A DNA stretch of 10,331 nt from Verrucomicrobia subdivision 6 bacterium BACL9 MAG-120507-bin52 (GCA_001438005.1 LIBO01000020.1:1-10331); one strand, 5' to 3'; numbered from the stretch's first letter, positions 1-7,200 are shown. Translations and numbers: made by a program. The notes: generated from the sequence alone by a model not told the origin.

Positions 1-411
1 CACGCGGCCAATGACGACAGCGAGCTCGACCTCCCAGTCGGTTTTTTCGGAGTTGCGCGGGATGACGAGGTCGTCGTCGGGGCCGACGATCGCGGTGGTC
101 GCCTTGAAGAACACGACGGGCTCGGAGGGCTCGGCCATGCCGGATTCGGCGGCGTGGTCGCGGTAGTTAAGGCCGATGCAGATAATCTTGCTCGGGCGGG
201 CGATCGGGCTTCCGAGGCGGGTTCCCGGTGGAACGACAGGCGCAGTGGTGGCGTGGTTTTCGATCCACGAGGAGAGCCGGTGCAATCCGCCGGATTCAAA
301 GAACGCCTCGTTGAAATCGGGGGTGAAGGCGGAAACATCGATGGAGGTTCCGTTGGAGAGAAGGACGCCCGGTTTTTCCGAGCCTTGGGTGCCGAATTTG
401 ATGAGTTTCAT
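1..411 (-). CDS. FAH-family hydrolase, C-terminus cut by window edge (likely 2,4-diketo-3-deoxy-L-rhamnonate/fuconate hydrolase)
   Basis: The first 137 codons of a fumarylacetoacetate-hydrolase-family protein are present; the family is usually about 280 residues, so half is missing. The protein starts MKLIKFGTQGSEKPGV, then shows the family hallmark KIICIGLNYRDHAAESG near residues 75-91, VVFFKATTAIVGP, and DWEVELAVVIGRV at the cut edge, the last carrying a conserved acidic metal-site residue. In L-rhamnose and L-fucose catabolism, FAH members cleave the 2,4-diketo-3-deoxy acid to pyruvate and lactate, which fits the sugar genes upstream. Other possibilities are an acylpyruvase or a ureidoglycolate-lyase-like enzyme. 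The ATG lies 6 nt after the SDR stop, so it is translated in the same operon. Family assignment is firm; the substrate is inferred from context. Confidence 0.9.
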   Translation of the reverse strand, partial: MKLIKFGTQGSEKPGVLLSNGTSIDVSAFTPDFNEAFFESGGLHRLSSWIENHATTAPVVPPGTRLGSPIARPSKIICIGLNYRDHAAESGMAEPSEPVVFFKATTAIVGPDDDLVIPRNSEKTDWEVELAVVIGRV

Positions 412-417
412 AGTGTG

Positions 418-1182
418 TTAGCGAAGAAGAGTGAAGCCGCCGTCGATGTCGTAGGCGGAACCAGTGATGAAGGCGGCTTTGTTCGAGCAGAGAAACGCGA
501 TGAGCGTGGCGATTTCCTCTGGTTCACCCATGCGGCCGATGGGCTGACCAGCTGAGAGCTTGGCGAACATCTCGGCCTGCTGGCCGGGGTAGTTTTTTGC
601 GATGAATCCGTCCACGAACGGAGTGTGAACACGGGCCGGGCAGACGCAATTGCAGCGAATGCCCTTGTCCACGAAATCCCGAGCGACCGAGAGGGTCATG
701 GAAAACACGGCACCTTTCGACATGCTGTAGGCGAAGCGGTCGGGTATGCCGACTTTTGATGCGATGGAAGCCAGATTCACAATGCTCCCGCCGCCATTTT
801 TCAGCATGATGGGAATGCCAAAGTGGAGGCAGTGGTAGGCTCCTCGCACGTTGATTTGGTAAAGACGGTCGAGGTCTTCGGGTGTGGTGTTGAGCACATT
901 GCCGATATGGGCGATGCCCGCGTTGTTCACCAGCACATCGAGCCTGGGAAGACCTGCAAAGGCGGTGCGGACGGACTCGGTGTTCGAGACATCCACAGTC
1001 TGGAATACCCCCGTGCCTCCAGCCTTTTGAAGGAGGACCAGTGTCTCCCCGGCTGCTTCGCTGGAGAGTTCAAAAATGCGGACATCGTATCCATCGGAGG
1101 CGAGTTGGAGGGCGGTGGCTCGGCCGATGCCGGATCCGGCTCCAGTGACGACGGCGATAGGTTTCTCGGTATGGGATGTCAT
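418..1182 (-). CDS. SDR-family NAD-dependent dehydrogenase (sugar or 2-keto-3-deoxy-aldonate dehydrogenase)
   Basis: A complete 254-residue classical short-chain dehydrogenase. Visible motifs are TGAGSGIG (13-20) for cofactor binding, NNAG (86-89), N111, and the catalytic Ser139-Tyr152-Lys156 (YSMSK). Glu38 at the end of the second beta strand favours NAD over NADP. The C-terminus ends in the usual IDGGF segment. In deoxy-sugar operons SDRs serve either as the first L-rhamnose/L-fucose dehydrogenase or as the 2-keto-3-deoxy-aldonate 4-dehydrogenase that feeds an FAH hydrolase. Position next to the FAH gene favours the second role, but sequence alone does not decide. The ATG overlaps the amidohydrolase stop (ATGA), which indicates translational coupling. 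Confidence 0.92.
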   Translation of the reverse strand: MTSHTEKPIAVVTGAGSGIGRATALQLASDGYDVRIFELSSEAAGETLVLLQKAGGTGVFQTVDVSNTESVRTAFAGLPRLDVLVNNAGIAHIGNVLNTTPEDLDRLYQINVRGAYHCLHFGIPIMLKNGGGSIVNLASIASKVGIPDRFAYSMSKGAVFSMTLSVARDFVDKGIRCNCVCPARVHTPFVDGFIAKNYPGQQAEMFAKLSAGQPIGRMGEPEEIATLIAFLCSNKAAFITGSAYDIDGGFTLLR

Positions 1183-2024
1183 GGGACGTTGTAGATCTTT
1201 TTAGCGTTGGTGGTGAGGATTTGGTGGCGTTCAGCTTCTGTCAGTCCGCTCAATAATTCGCGGGTGATGGTTGACCAGGCGAGGAGTCCGTCGCCCAGAT
1301 TGACGACTGGCCAGTCGCCACCCCAGACGAGACGGGTGGCGCCGAAAGCATCGAGCATCGTGTCCGTGTAGGGCCTCAGGCCTTGGGCATTCCTTAGTGG
1401 AGCGGGCGCGTAGGCGCTGATACCGGAGATTTTGCCATTCACATTCGGCTCGGCGGCGAGAGCGCGGATAGCTTTTTGCCACGGGAGGAATCCCTCGCCG
1501 GTGGAGGCATCGTTCTGCGCGATGTCGGGAACTCCACAGTGGTCGAGGATGAAAGTTGTCTGCGGGCAGGCGCGCACGAGTTCGAGGGCGATCGGTAGTT
1601 GCCGCTGGAGAACGCAGAGATCGAAAGTGAGTCCGAACCCGCCAAGGCGTTTCACATTTTCGCGGAAGCGGGAGGTTTGGGAGAGTTCGTCGGGCTGGGT
1701 GTGGAGGACGCGGCGGATGCCGGTGAGGCGGGGATGGGCGATCGCCTCGAGGCTCCGCTCGAAATCTGGCGACTCGGGCCGAGCCGCTGCCACGACGGCT
1801 TGGATGAACGAGCCGGGCTGTTCTGCAAGGGCGCAAAAATAGCGGGCCTCGTCGGCGGATTCTTCGCAATCGACCTCCATAAAAACCCCGGCTTGGATGC
1901 CGGAGTCATGCGAGGCGTTTTGGTAGTCCGAGAGATCGAATCGCCCAGAGAGGGCGGGTAAACCCTTTGTCCATTCGTAGGTGAAGCGGTCTGGCTCGAG
2001 GAGGTGGATATGTGTGTCGATCAT
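1179..2024 (-). CDS. Amidohydrolase of the L-fuconolactonase/L-rhamnono-lactonase type (COG3618-like)
   Basis: A complete 281-residue TIM-barrel metal-dependent hydrolase. The start MIDTHIHLLEPDRFTYEW carries the HxH metal motif (H5, H7). H162 lies in ILDHCGVPDI, D237 in RLVWGGDWPVVNL, and the end TTNAKKIYNV is typical of this family. Relatives open the aldonolactone formed by L-rhamnose, L-fucose or similar dehydrogenases to the free aldonate. Length matches the family (about 270-300). Its place between mutarotase/RraA and SDR/FAH genes supports a lactonase step in a non-phosphorylative pathway; other amidohydrolase-2 activities such as decarboxylation remain possible. The start is 9 nt after the RraA stop, and its own stop overlaps the SDR start. 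Confidence 0.9.
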   Translation of the reverse strand: MIDTHIHLLEPDRFTYEWTKGLPALSGRFDLSDYQNASHDSGIQAGVFMEVDCEESADEARYFCALAEQPGSFIQAVVAAARPESPDFERSLEAIAHPRLTGIRRVLHTQPDELSQTSRFRENVKRLGGFGLTFDLCVLQRQLPIALELVRACPQTTFILDHCGVPDIAQNDASTGEGFLPWQKAIRALAAEPNVNGKISGISAYAPAPLRNAQGLRPYTDTMLDAFGATRLVWGGDWPVVNLGDGLLAWSTITRELLSGLTEAERHQILTTNAKKIYNVP

Positions 2025-2033
2025 GAGGATGGA

Positions 2034-2531
2034 TCAGAACTTGCGGTGCTTCAAATACGCTTCCACCGGATCGACTCCTTGCAGAATCGCGGTGCGCACT
2101 TTGTTTTCCGTTCTCAAGACCTCCTCCACCTTGTCGGTGACCTCGGCGATGATCTCTTGCGGGATCACCAGTGCGCCGTCGCGGTCGGCCATGAGATAAT
2201 CGCCCGTGCGAATGCTAACGCCGCCAATCACAATCGGTTCCCCGAAGCCATCAGGAACCCAGCGCCCGACGACATCACGCGGTGTGTGATAACGGAACCA
2301 GACACGGAGACCCGTTTCCAAAATTCGCACAGTATCCCGACACCCTCCATCGCAGAGGTAGCCACGCACACCCTTGTAAACAAAGGTTTCCGCCGACAGT
2401 TCGCCCATGTGCGCGAGCGTGTCGTCGTTGGGTTGGCAGATCACCACGCTGCCTGCCGGGGCCCGGGAAAGCATCTTCGGCGGTTCCATCAACGTCGTGT
2501 GTCCATCATCGGGCAAGAGGCTAGTCGGCAT
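2034..2531 (-). CDS. Short RraA-family protein (HMG-aldolase-like), N-terminally truncated relative to the family
   Basis: 165 residues in the RraA/4-hydroxy-4-methyl-2-oxoglutarate aldolase fold. The start MPTSLLPDDGHTTLMEPPKM is followed by AGSVVICQP, GELSAETF, then VRGYLCDGGCRDTVRI with the GxxRD substrate/metal motif, and GDYLMADRDGALVIP near the C-terminus. Usual family members begin with about 50-70 residues (a TxxVxDAL helix and a GxAxTV strand) that are absent here. A longer in-frame reading upstream to 2771 is rejected: it is an Arg/Pro/Ser/Thr-rich shadow of the mutarotase gene. The start at 2531 has a strong AGGAGG 6 nt upstream and overlaps the mutarotase 3' end by 11 bp, so the short form looks genuinely translated. 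Related enzymes are pyruvate-type aldolases or oxaloacetate decarboxylases; the substrate here is unknown. Confidence 0.82.
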   Translation of the reverse strand: MPTSLLPDDGHTTLMEPPKMLSRAPAGSVVICQPNDDTLAHMGELSAETFVYKGVRGYLCDGGCRDTVRILETGLRVWFRYHTPRDVVGRWVPDGFGEPIVIGGVSIRTGDYLMADRDGALVIPQEIIAEVTDKVEEVLRTENKVRTAILQGVDPVEAYLKHRKF

Positions 2532-2862
2532 GAAAAACCTCCTCCATGTCCGCCCACCATTCGCCCTCGGCGCGGTCGGGGAGCGGTTCCTGACACGGCT
2601 TGCAGAGCGCCCACCATTCCTGCGTCTTGGGGTCTGCCGCCATGCGGGCGGAGTCCGCTTCGATGTCCGCCCCAGTGTATTCAAAGTAGCTGAACAGATA
2701 GTGGTTTCCATCTGGAAGTTTTCGCAGAAAGATGGAGTAGTTGTGGATGTGGCAGTCTTTGATCTTCTCAAGGATTTCCGGCCAGGCGGCCGCGTGCAGT
2801 CGCTTGTATTTTTCGAGCTTTTCCGGGCGAAGCCCGATGACGGATCCGTAACGTGTTTTCAT
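2521..2862 (-). CDS. rhaM: L-rhamnose mutarotase family protein (RhaM-like)
   Basis: A complete 113-residue protein of the dimeric alpha-beta barrel mutarotase family; E. coli RhaM is 104 residues. Conserved features are Y19 and H23 in EKYKRLHAAAWPEI, HNYSIFL with Y42, LFSYFEY, the WW pair at 83-84 and the terminal EEVFH. These match the catalytic Tyr/His/Trp positions of RhaM closely, including numbering. The enzyme interconverts alpha and beta anomers of L-rhamnose (or a related 6-deoxy sugar such as L-fucose) in the cytoplasm, supplying the anomer used by the next enzyme. It sits 11 nt after the MaoC 1 stop and overlaps the RraA gene. Family certainty is high; whether rhamnose or another deoxy-sugar is the true substrate is open. 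Confidence 0.92.
   Translation of the reverse strand: MKTRYGSVIGLRPEKLEKYKRLHAAAWPEILEKIKDCHIHNYSIFLRKLPDGNHYLFSYFEYTGADIEADSARMAADPKTQEWWALCKPCQEPLPDRAEGEWWADMEEVFHAD
2538..2543 (-). promoter_or_regulatory. Strong Shine-Dalgarno for the short RraA gene
   Basis: On the minus strand a perfect AGGAGG lies 6 nt before the ATG at 2531..2529, inside the 3' end of the mutarotase gene. It decides the RraA start. Most other genes in the unit have weak or no recognisable ribosome binding site, so this one stands out. Confidence 0.75.
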
Positions 2863-2873
2863 AGATTGTATGT

Positions 2874-3395
2874 TCAGGCGATCTTCGCCGGGGCACCAGA
2901 ACCTTTCGGGTCGCGGTATTTCACCGTCTGCAGATGCTCGCAGTAAAGCACAAGTTCCCCTGCATTCTTGAAAACCTCGTAGCTTGCCCGATAGAGGCCC
3001 ATCTCCGGGTATTTGGGGGACTTCTCCAAATCGGTCTTGATCGTATAAATCGTATCGCCGATGAAGACCGGTTTGATGAACCGGAGCTTGTCGTAGCCAT
3101 AGCTGAAGGCGTTGACGCAGTTTGTTGCCACAAGGCCGAGCCCCACGCTGAAGACCATGGCCCCCGCAATGAGGCGACGTCCGAAGACCCCCTTCTCCTT
3201 CGCGAAGATCTCGTCGGCCACATAGGGGTGCATGTCGAGCACAAGCGCGTTGAACTGCATGCTTTCCCCCTCGCTCAGCGTGCGGCGGATCGAGCGGATG
3301 CGCCGTCCGATGACGATGTCCTCGTAGAGCCAGTCTTCAGCGTTCCAGATGGGGATGTCTTTGTGTTTTGCAGGGTCGGGGTTTGGATTTTTCAT
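2874..3395 (-). CDS. MaoC-like hotdog protein 1, apparently lacking the catalytic histidine
   Basis: 173 residues with the MaoC dehydratase/hydratase fold. Between residues 96 and 116 it carries a segment differing from MaoC 2 (5602-6042) at one residue only (FSYGYDKLRFIKPVFIGDTI). R-specific enoyl-CoA hydratases use an Asp and a His five residues later (GDxNPLH). Here the matching stretch is LDMHPYVAD: Asp54 is kept, but the His position is Val59, and the following AHG motif is replaced by IAGAM. MaoC 2 keeps both residues. This suggests a non-catalytic or altered partner, as in HadA/HadB-type heterodimers (family knowledge; pairing is inference). It lies between the symporter and mutarotase genes with 9- and 11-nt gaps. 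Confidence 0.87.
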   Translation of the reverse strand: MKNPNPDPAKHKDIPIWNAEDWLYEDIVIGRRIRSIRRTLSEGESMQFNALVLDMHPYVADEIFAKEKGVFGRRLIAGAMVFSVGLGLVATNCVNAFSYGYDKLRFIKPVFIGDTIYTIKTDLEKSPKYPEMGLYRASYEVFKNAGELVLYCEHLQTVKYRDPKGSGAPAKIA

Positions 3396-3404
3396 GGTAA
3401 GAGA

Positions 3405-4463
3405 TCAATGGGCGACGACGGCCTCGCTGAGGTAGGTTCCATAAGCGAGGGATAGCACCGCAACGATGAGAACCAGAAGAGCGGCCGCAAGGGACGACCG
3501 CGTGCGGCCGCGGCACCCTTGCCATTCCCGGAGCACGAGCCCGGTGAGGCTGCTGAAGAGGACAAGCATGATCATGTGGATACCCCAGCTGGAAAACTTG
3601 AAGTCTCCCATGCGAACGTGACCGAGCCCGTAGAAAAAGAACTGGCCATACCAGAGGCAGCCGGTGAGGACGGCAAGGGCGAAATTGACGGGCAGGGCCC
3701 GGCGTTCCGGGCCGGCCGGCAGCTCGACGTATTCCCCGAATGTCCGGTGCCGGAAATGCAGCCAGAGGCAGTAAAGACCGGTCGTCAGGAACGCTCCGCT
3801 GTTGGAAAAAATGTAAACGATATTGCCTTGAAAAACCCCGGCTCCATGGTTGTCAGCCACTTCGGCAATCGGTTCGCCGGCAGCAAGGGAAAAGCCGTAA
3901 ACTGCCGAAAGAACGCCTGCAAGCAGGCACAACGGCAACCCGATTTTGAGGTTGAACCCGCTGTTTTGTCCATCCAGGTCCAGCTCCTTGAGGCGACCGG
4001 CGAGACCCGAGAGCAGGATGCCGACGACGCCGATTCCTATCCCTGCGAGCACCCAGCCCGAGCCGGTGCGGCCAAAGACGGCTGCGAGTTGACCGGAGAC
4101 CAAAGGGGGCAGCAACGTGCCCAACACGCAGGAAATGCCAATGGCAATCGCGTAGGTTAACGAAAACCCGAGATGCTTGATAGCAAGCCCAAACGCGGTG
4201 CCCCCGATGCCGTAACATGCACCAAGAAGAAACGCATTCCGCATCGCGGAGGCTGGAGATTCCTTCAACACCTGCACGAGGTCCGGGATGGTCAGCCAGG
4301 CGCCGACCAGCGGCAGAACGAGCCAGCACACGGTCGCCTGGGCCAGCCAGTAGGTCTGCCACGACCAGCGGCGGGTCGCTTTTTGCGGCGTGTAACAAAG
4401 CGCTGCGGAACAGGCTCCCACCGCATGTAGGAGGACACCGAGAATGGGATTGGCAGTGATCAC
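3405..4463 (-). CDS. rhaT: RhaT-like L-rhamnose:proton symporter
   Basis: A 352-residue, roughly ten-helix inner-membrane transporter of the RhaT/DMT type; E. coli RhaT is 344. Signature stretches are LLHAVGACSAALCYTPQK, RRWSWQTYW, GACYGIGGTAFGLAIKHLGF, AIAIGISCVLGTLLPP, and a C-terminal CLWYGQFFFYGLGHVRMG followed by SSWGIHM and GLVLREW, all closely matching E. coli RhaT as I remember it. I chose the GTG at 4463, which forms a GTGA overlap with the CoA-transferase stop and has GGAG 11 nt upstream. A longer reading to 4775 would be antisense-like Arg/His-rich sequence inside the CoA-transferase gene. It brings L-rhamnose or a related deoxy-sugar into the cell with protons. The substrate is likely but not proven by sequence. 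Confidence 0.92.
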   Translation of the reverse strand: MITANPILGVLLHAVGACSAALCYTPQKATRRWSWQTYWLAQATVCWLVLPLVGAWLTIPDLVQVLKESPASAMRNAFLLGACYGIGGTAFGLAIKHLGFSLTYAIAIGISCVLGTLLPPLVSGQLAAVFGRTGSGWVLAGIGIGVVGILLSGLAGRLKELDLDGQNSGFNLKIGLPLCLLAGVLSAVYGFSLAAGEPIAEVADNHGAGVFQGNIVYIFSNSGAFLTTGLYCLWLHFRHRTFGEYVELPAGPERRALPVNFALAVLTGCLWYGQFFFYGLGHVRMGDFKFSSWGIHMIMLVLFSSLTGLVLREWQGCRGRTRSSLAAALLVLIVAVLSLAYGTYLSEAVVAH

Positions 4464-5605
4464 AAAAGTTGAAACTCCGCGGAGAGGTTTGCGGTGTGCT
4501 GCCCGATGGCCGGCGCCCCTTTGGCGGATTTGTAAATCTCGCCGTCGATGCGGATCGGGCAACGCAGGGTGGGCATTGGTGTGCCCTGCGGGCAGGTGAC
4601 AGTTTGCTCCATATCGAGCGCCAAGTAGCCTTTGGTCTGGCGCAGCTTCTTCCACGACATGACCTCTGCGCACCAGATATCCGCCGGTTCTAGAATCCCG
4701 AGCCAATGCGAGGTGGCATGGGTTTTCAGATGGTCGCGCAGGATGCCTTTGATTTCGTCGCGCCGCGTGAACCAAGTCTTCTTGTCGGTGAACTCGATGA
4801 GCGCGGGGCAGCCAAGAAGTTCCCCGAGTGGCGGAACGGCTCCCATGGCCAGAGCGAGGTGTCCATCGGCTGTCGCGTAGATTCCGTAGGGGGCGCCGAG
4901 GTAGGCGTGCCCGTTGCTGACCGCGCCTCGGCGGGGTGGTTCGCCGCCATCGTTGAGGTGCGTGGTGATCACCTCAAACTGCAGGTCCAGGATCGACTCC
5001 AGGAGGCTCACCTCGACCCGGCCTCCGGCTCCCGTGACCCCGCGCCGGACCAGGCAGGCGAGGATGCCTTCCACGAGATGCGCGCTCGCGGTGAGGTCGG
5101 CCACGGCGATGCCCATGGGCACAGGCGGTTCGCCGTCGTTCCCGGAGAGCCAGGCCAAGCCGGACATCGATTGCACGAGCAAATCCTGACCCGGTTTACC
5201 AACCCAGGGGCCATTGGATCCATATCCGGTTACGGTGCCATAAACCAAGCGCGGGTTGAGTTCTGTGACCGAGGCAAAATCCAGCCCAAGCTTTTCCATC
5301 ACTCCCGGACGGAAGTTCTCGATCAGCACATCGGCTTTCGCGATCAGTTGGCGAACCAGGGCCAGATCCCGGGGATTCTTCAAATCTGCCGCAAAGCCTT
5401 CTTTGTTGCGGTTGATCGAATGGAAGAGCGTGCTGTCGCCTTCGACTCCAAGGTTTGAGATGTAGAGCTGGCGGCAAATATCGCCGCCGATCGGGCGTTC
5501 GATTTTGATCACGCGGGCACCCAGATCCGCAAGCCGCATCGCAGCGGCAGGACCTGCTAGAAATTGGCTGAAGTCGAGGACGATCAGGTCTTGGAGTGGT
5601 TTCAT
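4460..5605 (-). CDS. CaiB/BaiF family (class III) CoA-transferase
   Basis: A complete 381-residue family III CoA-transferase. The N-terminus MKPLQDLIVLDFSQFLAGPAAAM with DLGARVIKIERP is diagnostic. FAADLKNP, LIENFRPGVMEKLGLDF, LVYGTVTGYGSNGPW and DLLVQSMSGL follow in family order. The catalytic Asp (Asp169 in E. coli CaiB) corresponds to Asp170 in GIAVADLTASAH. Such enzymes move CoA between carboxylic acids through an aspartyl-CoA anhydride. Its acid substrate is unknown; the neighbouring MaoC proteins suggest a hydroxyacyl- or enoyl-CoA intermediate. It overlaps MaoC 2 upstream (ATGA) and RhaT downstream (GTGA). A CoA-transferase is not part of the known rhamnose or fucose pathways, which makes its place here odd. 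Confidence 0.93.
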   Translation of the reverse strand: MKPLQDLIVLDFSQFLAGPAAAMRLADLGARVIKIERPIGGDICRQLYISNLGVEGDSTLFHSINRNKEGFAADLKNPRDLALVRQLIAKADVLIENFRPGVMEKLGLDFASVTELNPRLVYGTVTGYGSNGPWVGKPGQDLLVQSMSGLAWLSGNDGEPPVPMGIAVADLTASAHLVEGILACLVRRGVTGAGGRVEVSLLESILDLQFEVITTHLNDGGEPPRRGAVSNGHAYLGAPYGIYATADGHLALAMGAVPPLGELLGCPALIEFTDKKTWFTRRDEIKGILRDHLKTHATSHWLGILEPADIWCAEVMSWKKLRQTKGYLALDMEQTVTCPQGTPMPTLRCPIRIDGEIYKSAKGAPAIGQHTANLSAEFQLL

Positions 5606-6042
5606 GATTTCTTCCGCACGAGCAACAGATGCTCGCAGGCGAGGATGGTTTCATTTTTCTGGTTGAACACTTCCAGCCTTTCGCTCACAACTCCGAAATC
5701 GGGTTTCTTGTGTTCTTTCTTATCGACAATGGTGATCTTCACCCGAATGGTGTCCCCGATAAAAACAGGCTTGATGAAACGCAATCGATCATAGCCGTAG
5801 CTGAAGGCCAGCGGGTTTATGACGGTCGCAGTCATTCCCACGGCAACGCTGAAGATTAATGTGCCATGAGCAATGCGTTGGCCGAAGTCTTGAGTCTTGC
5901 ACCATTCGGCATCCATGTGGTGCGGAAAAAAATCTCCCGTCTGTCCAGCATGGATCACAATGTCGGTCTCGGTGATCGTGCGGCCTATGGTCTCCCGCGT
6001 GTCGTTGAGTTGATATTCATCAAAAGCAATGGAATGGAACAT
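5602..6042 (-). CDS. MaoC-like (R)-enoyl-CoA hydratase/dehydratase 2, catalytic residues intact
   Basis: 146 residues, a normal length for a single-hotdog MaoC protein. The active-site stretch GQTGDFFPHHMD gives Asp37 and, five residues later, His42, as in PhaJ-type hydratases. FGQRIAHGTLIFSVAVGM is the usual CoA-binding helix region. Residues 79-99 almost repeat MaoC 1. Expected activity is reversible hydration of an enoyl-CoA in the cytoplasm, presumably on the acid activated by the neighbouring CoA-transferase, with which it overlaps by ATGA. It may form a heterodimer with MaoC 1, whose catalytic His is missing. The start codon lies 6 nt after the solute-binding-like gene. Confidence 0.92.
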   Translation of the reverse strand: MFHSIAFDEYQLNDTRETIGRTITETDIVIHAGQTGDFFPHHMDAEWCKTQDFGQRIAHGTLIFSVAVGMTATVINPLAFSYGYDRLRFIKPVFIGDTIRVKITIVDKKEHKKPDFGVVSERLEVFNQKNETILACEHLLLVRKKS

Positions 6043-6048
6043 ATAAAA

Positions 6049-7200
6049 TTAGATTTGTCCTTTCCAGCACTGCCGGTAGAAGCGGTTGATTTCGCGGGCG
6101 GCTTCGACGGGCTTTGATTTTCCCGCCACGCAGTCGTGGGCGAGCGGTGTCGAGAGATCCTGAAACGCCATGTAGCCAGGAAACTTCCCGCGCAGGAGGG
6201 ACTCATCGAGAGTTTGCAGCGTGTCACGAAAGAAGTTGGAGCTGGCGGCATTGACAGCATCATCCGTCCATGCTCCCCGATGACCGGGTTGCCCTCCGGA
6301 TTTGAAATAGACGCCTTTCTGAATGGCGGGCGAGGCAGTAAACTCTGCGTAGTCCATGCAGGCACGCGGATGCTTTGTCTTTGACGAAACCGCGACGCCA
6401 GCTCCGCCGAGCGTCGAGCGCAAGCGCTTCCCTTGATGGGTCACCAAGCCCCCTGCTTGAAGGAGGTGCGAGCCGTAACCCAGTCGCGAATAGTTTGAGT
6501 AGCCATAGGCGAACGGGCAATACGCTCCACGAGACTCGCTCGTCTCAGCCATCAACTCCGCCGTGCGAATCGGGTTTCGTGTGAGACAGGCTGGATCGCA
6601 AAGGGCCACGAGCTTTTGGAGTTCCTCGAGAGCACCCGCGAGAACTTCGTGGGATGCCAGTTCGCCGTCGACAGTGAATGGCGTTTCTCCAAGCGCTTCG
6701 CAGAACATGTAGGTGTTCATGAGCACATCGATGGGAAAGGCTGAGACGGTGACAAATCCCCCCCGGGCGAGCGCGAGCACCTCGTCCCAAGTCTGCGGCT
6801 GGGCAAGGCCGTTTTGCTTCATCAAATCCGGACGCCAGGTGGCAATCGGCGTGGCCGCATCGGTAGCCAATGTCCATTGCTTTCCGGCGAAGCGATAGCT
6901 CTCATGCGATCCCCCGACGGAATTGGCAGCCTGATCCGATAGAAATTCGGCAGGCAGCCAATCCTCATATGGCAGAAGCAATCCCTCCGTCGCCGCCAAG
7001 GCTGTGTGCGGATGGTCCATGATGATGAGGTCAAAACGATCCGCCAATTCGGCCATTGAGGCATCGGCAAAAGCCTGGAGAGATCGTTTCTCCCATTGGA
7101 TGGAAACTTCCGGATGCAACTCCTCAAACCGTTGGGCCGTGGCGACCACGGAAACAAATCCTCGTGTGTGATTCCAAGCTATGCCTCGAAGGTTTGTCAT
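6049..7200 (-). CDS. Solute-binding-protein-like (family 1 type) protein without signal peptide
   Basis: 383 residues resembling bacterial extracellular solute-binding proteins: LRGIAWNHTRGF and VVATAQRFEELHPEVSIQWEKRS at the start, DLIIMDHPHT (57-66), LLLPYEDWLP, PQTWDEVLALA near 135-145, MDYAEFTASPAIQKGVYF near 282-299 and GQPGHRGAW. The protein begins directly with the first beta strand; there is no hydrophobic signal sequence, lipobox or Tat motif. The in-frame start is fixed by the ATGA overlap with the Gfo/Idh/MocA stop and a GGAG 8 nt before the ATG. No ABC permease or ATPase gene is nearby, and the operon already has its own symporter. It therefore probably acts in the cytoplasm as a ligand-binding or enzymatic protein. 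Fold assignment is good; function is unknown. Confidence 0.8.
   Translation of the reverse strand: MTNLRGIAWNHTRGFVSVVATAQRFEELHPEVSIQWEKRSLQAFADASMAELADRFDLIIMDHPHTALAATEGLLLPYEDWLPAEFLSDQAANSVGGSHESYRFAGKQWTLATDAATPIATWRPDLMKQNGLAQPQTWDEVLALARGGFVTVSAFPIDVLMNTYMFCEALGETPFTVDGELASHEVLAGALEELQKLVALCDPACLTRNPIRTAELMAETSESRGAYCPFAYGYSNYSRLGYGSHLLQAGGLVTHQGKRLRSTLGGAGVAVSSKTKHPRACMDYAEFTASPAIQKGVYFKSGGQPGHRGAWTDDAVNAASSNFFRDTLQTLDESLLRGKFPGYMAFQDLSTPLAHDCVAGKSKPVEAAREINRFYRQCWKGQI

Noticed and set aside
2004..2693. Plus-strand open frame of 229 codons
   Set aside because: Antisense to the RraA and mutarotase genes, with His/Arg/Pro-biased composition and no motif.
2534..2771. N-terminal extension of the RraA gene to 2771
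   Set aside because: The extra 80 residues are Arg/Ser/Thr/Pro-rich, lie in another frame of the mutarotase gene and do not resemble the RraA N-terminus; a perfect SD marks the start at 2531.
3481..3514. Two GCGGCCGC octamers close together
   Set aside because: They lie in the 3' coding part of the RhaT gene and are explained by Ala/Arg/Gly codons in GC-rich DNA; no sign of a mobile-element boundary.
4464..4775. N-terminal extension of the RhaT gene to 4775
   Set aside because: It overlaps the CoA-transferase gene in another frame, is Arg/His-rich and soluble, and is not in RhaT relatives; the GTG at 4463 forms a GTGA junction.
4706..5458. Long plus-strand open frame of 250 codons
   Set aside because: Antisense to the well-supported CoA-transferase; its translation has no recognisable fold and is a typical GC-rich shadow frame.
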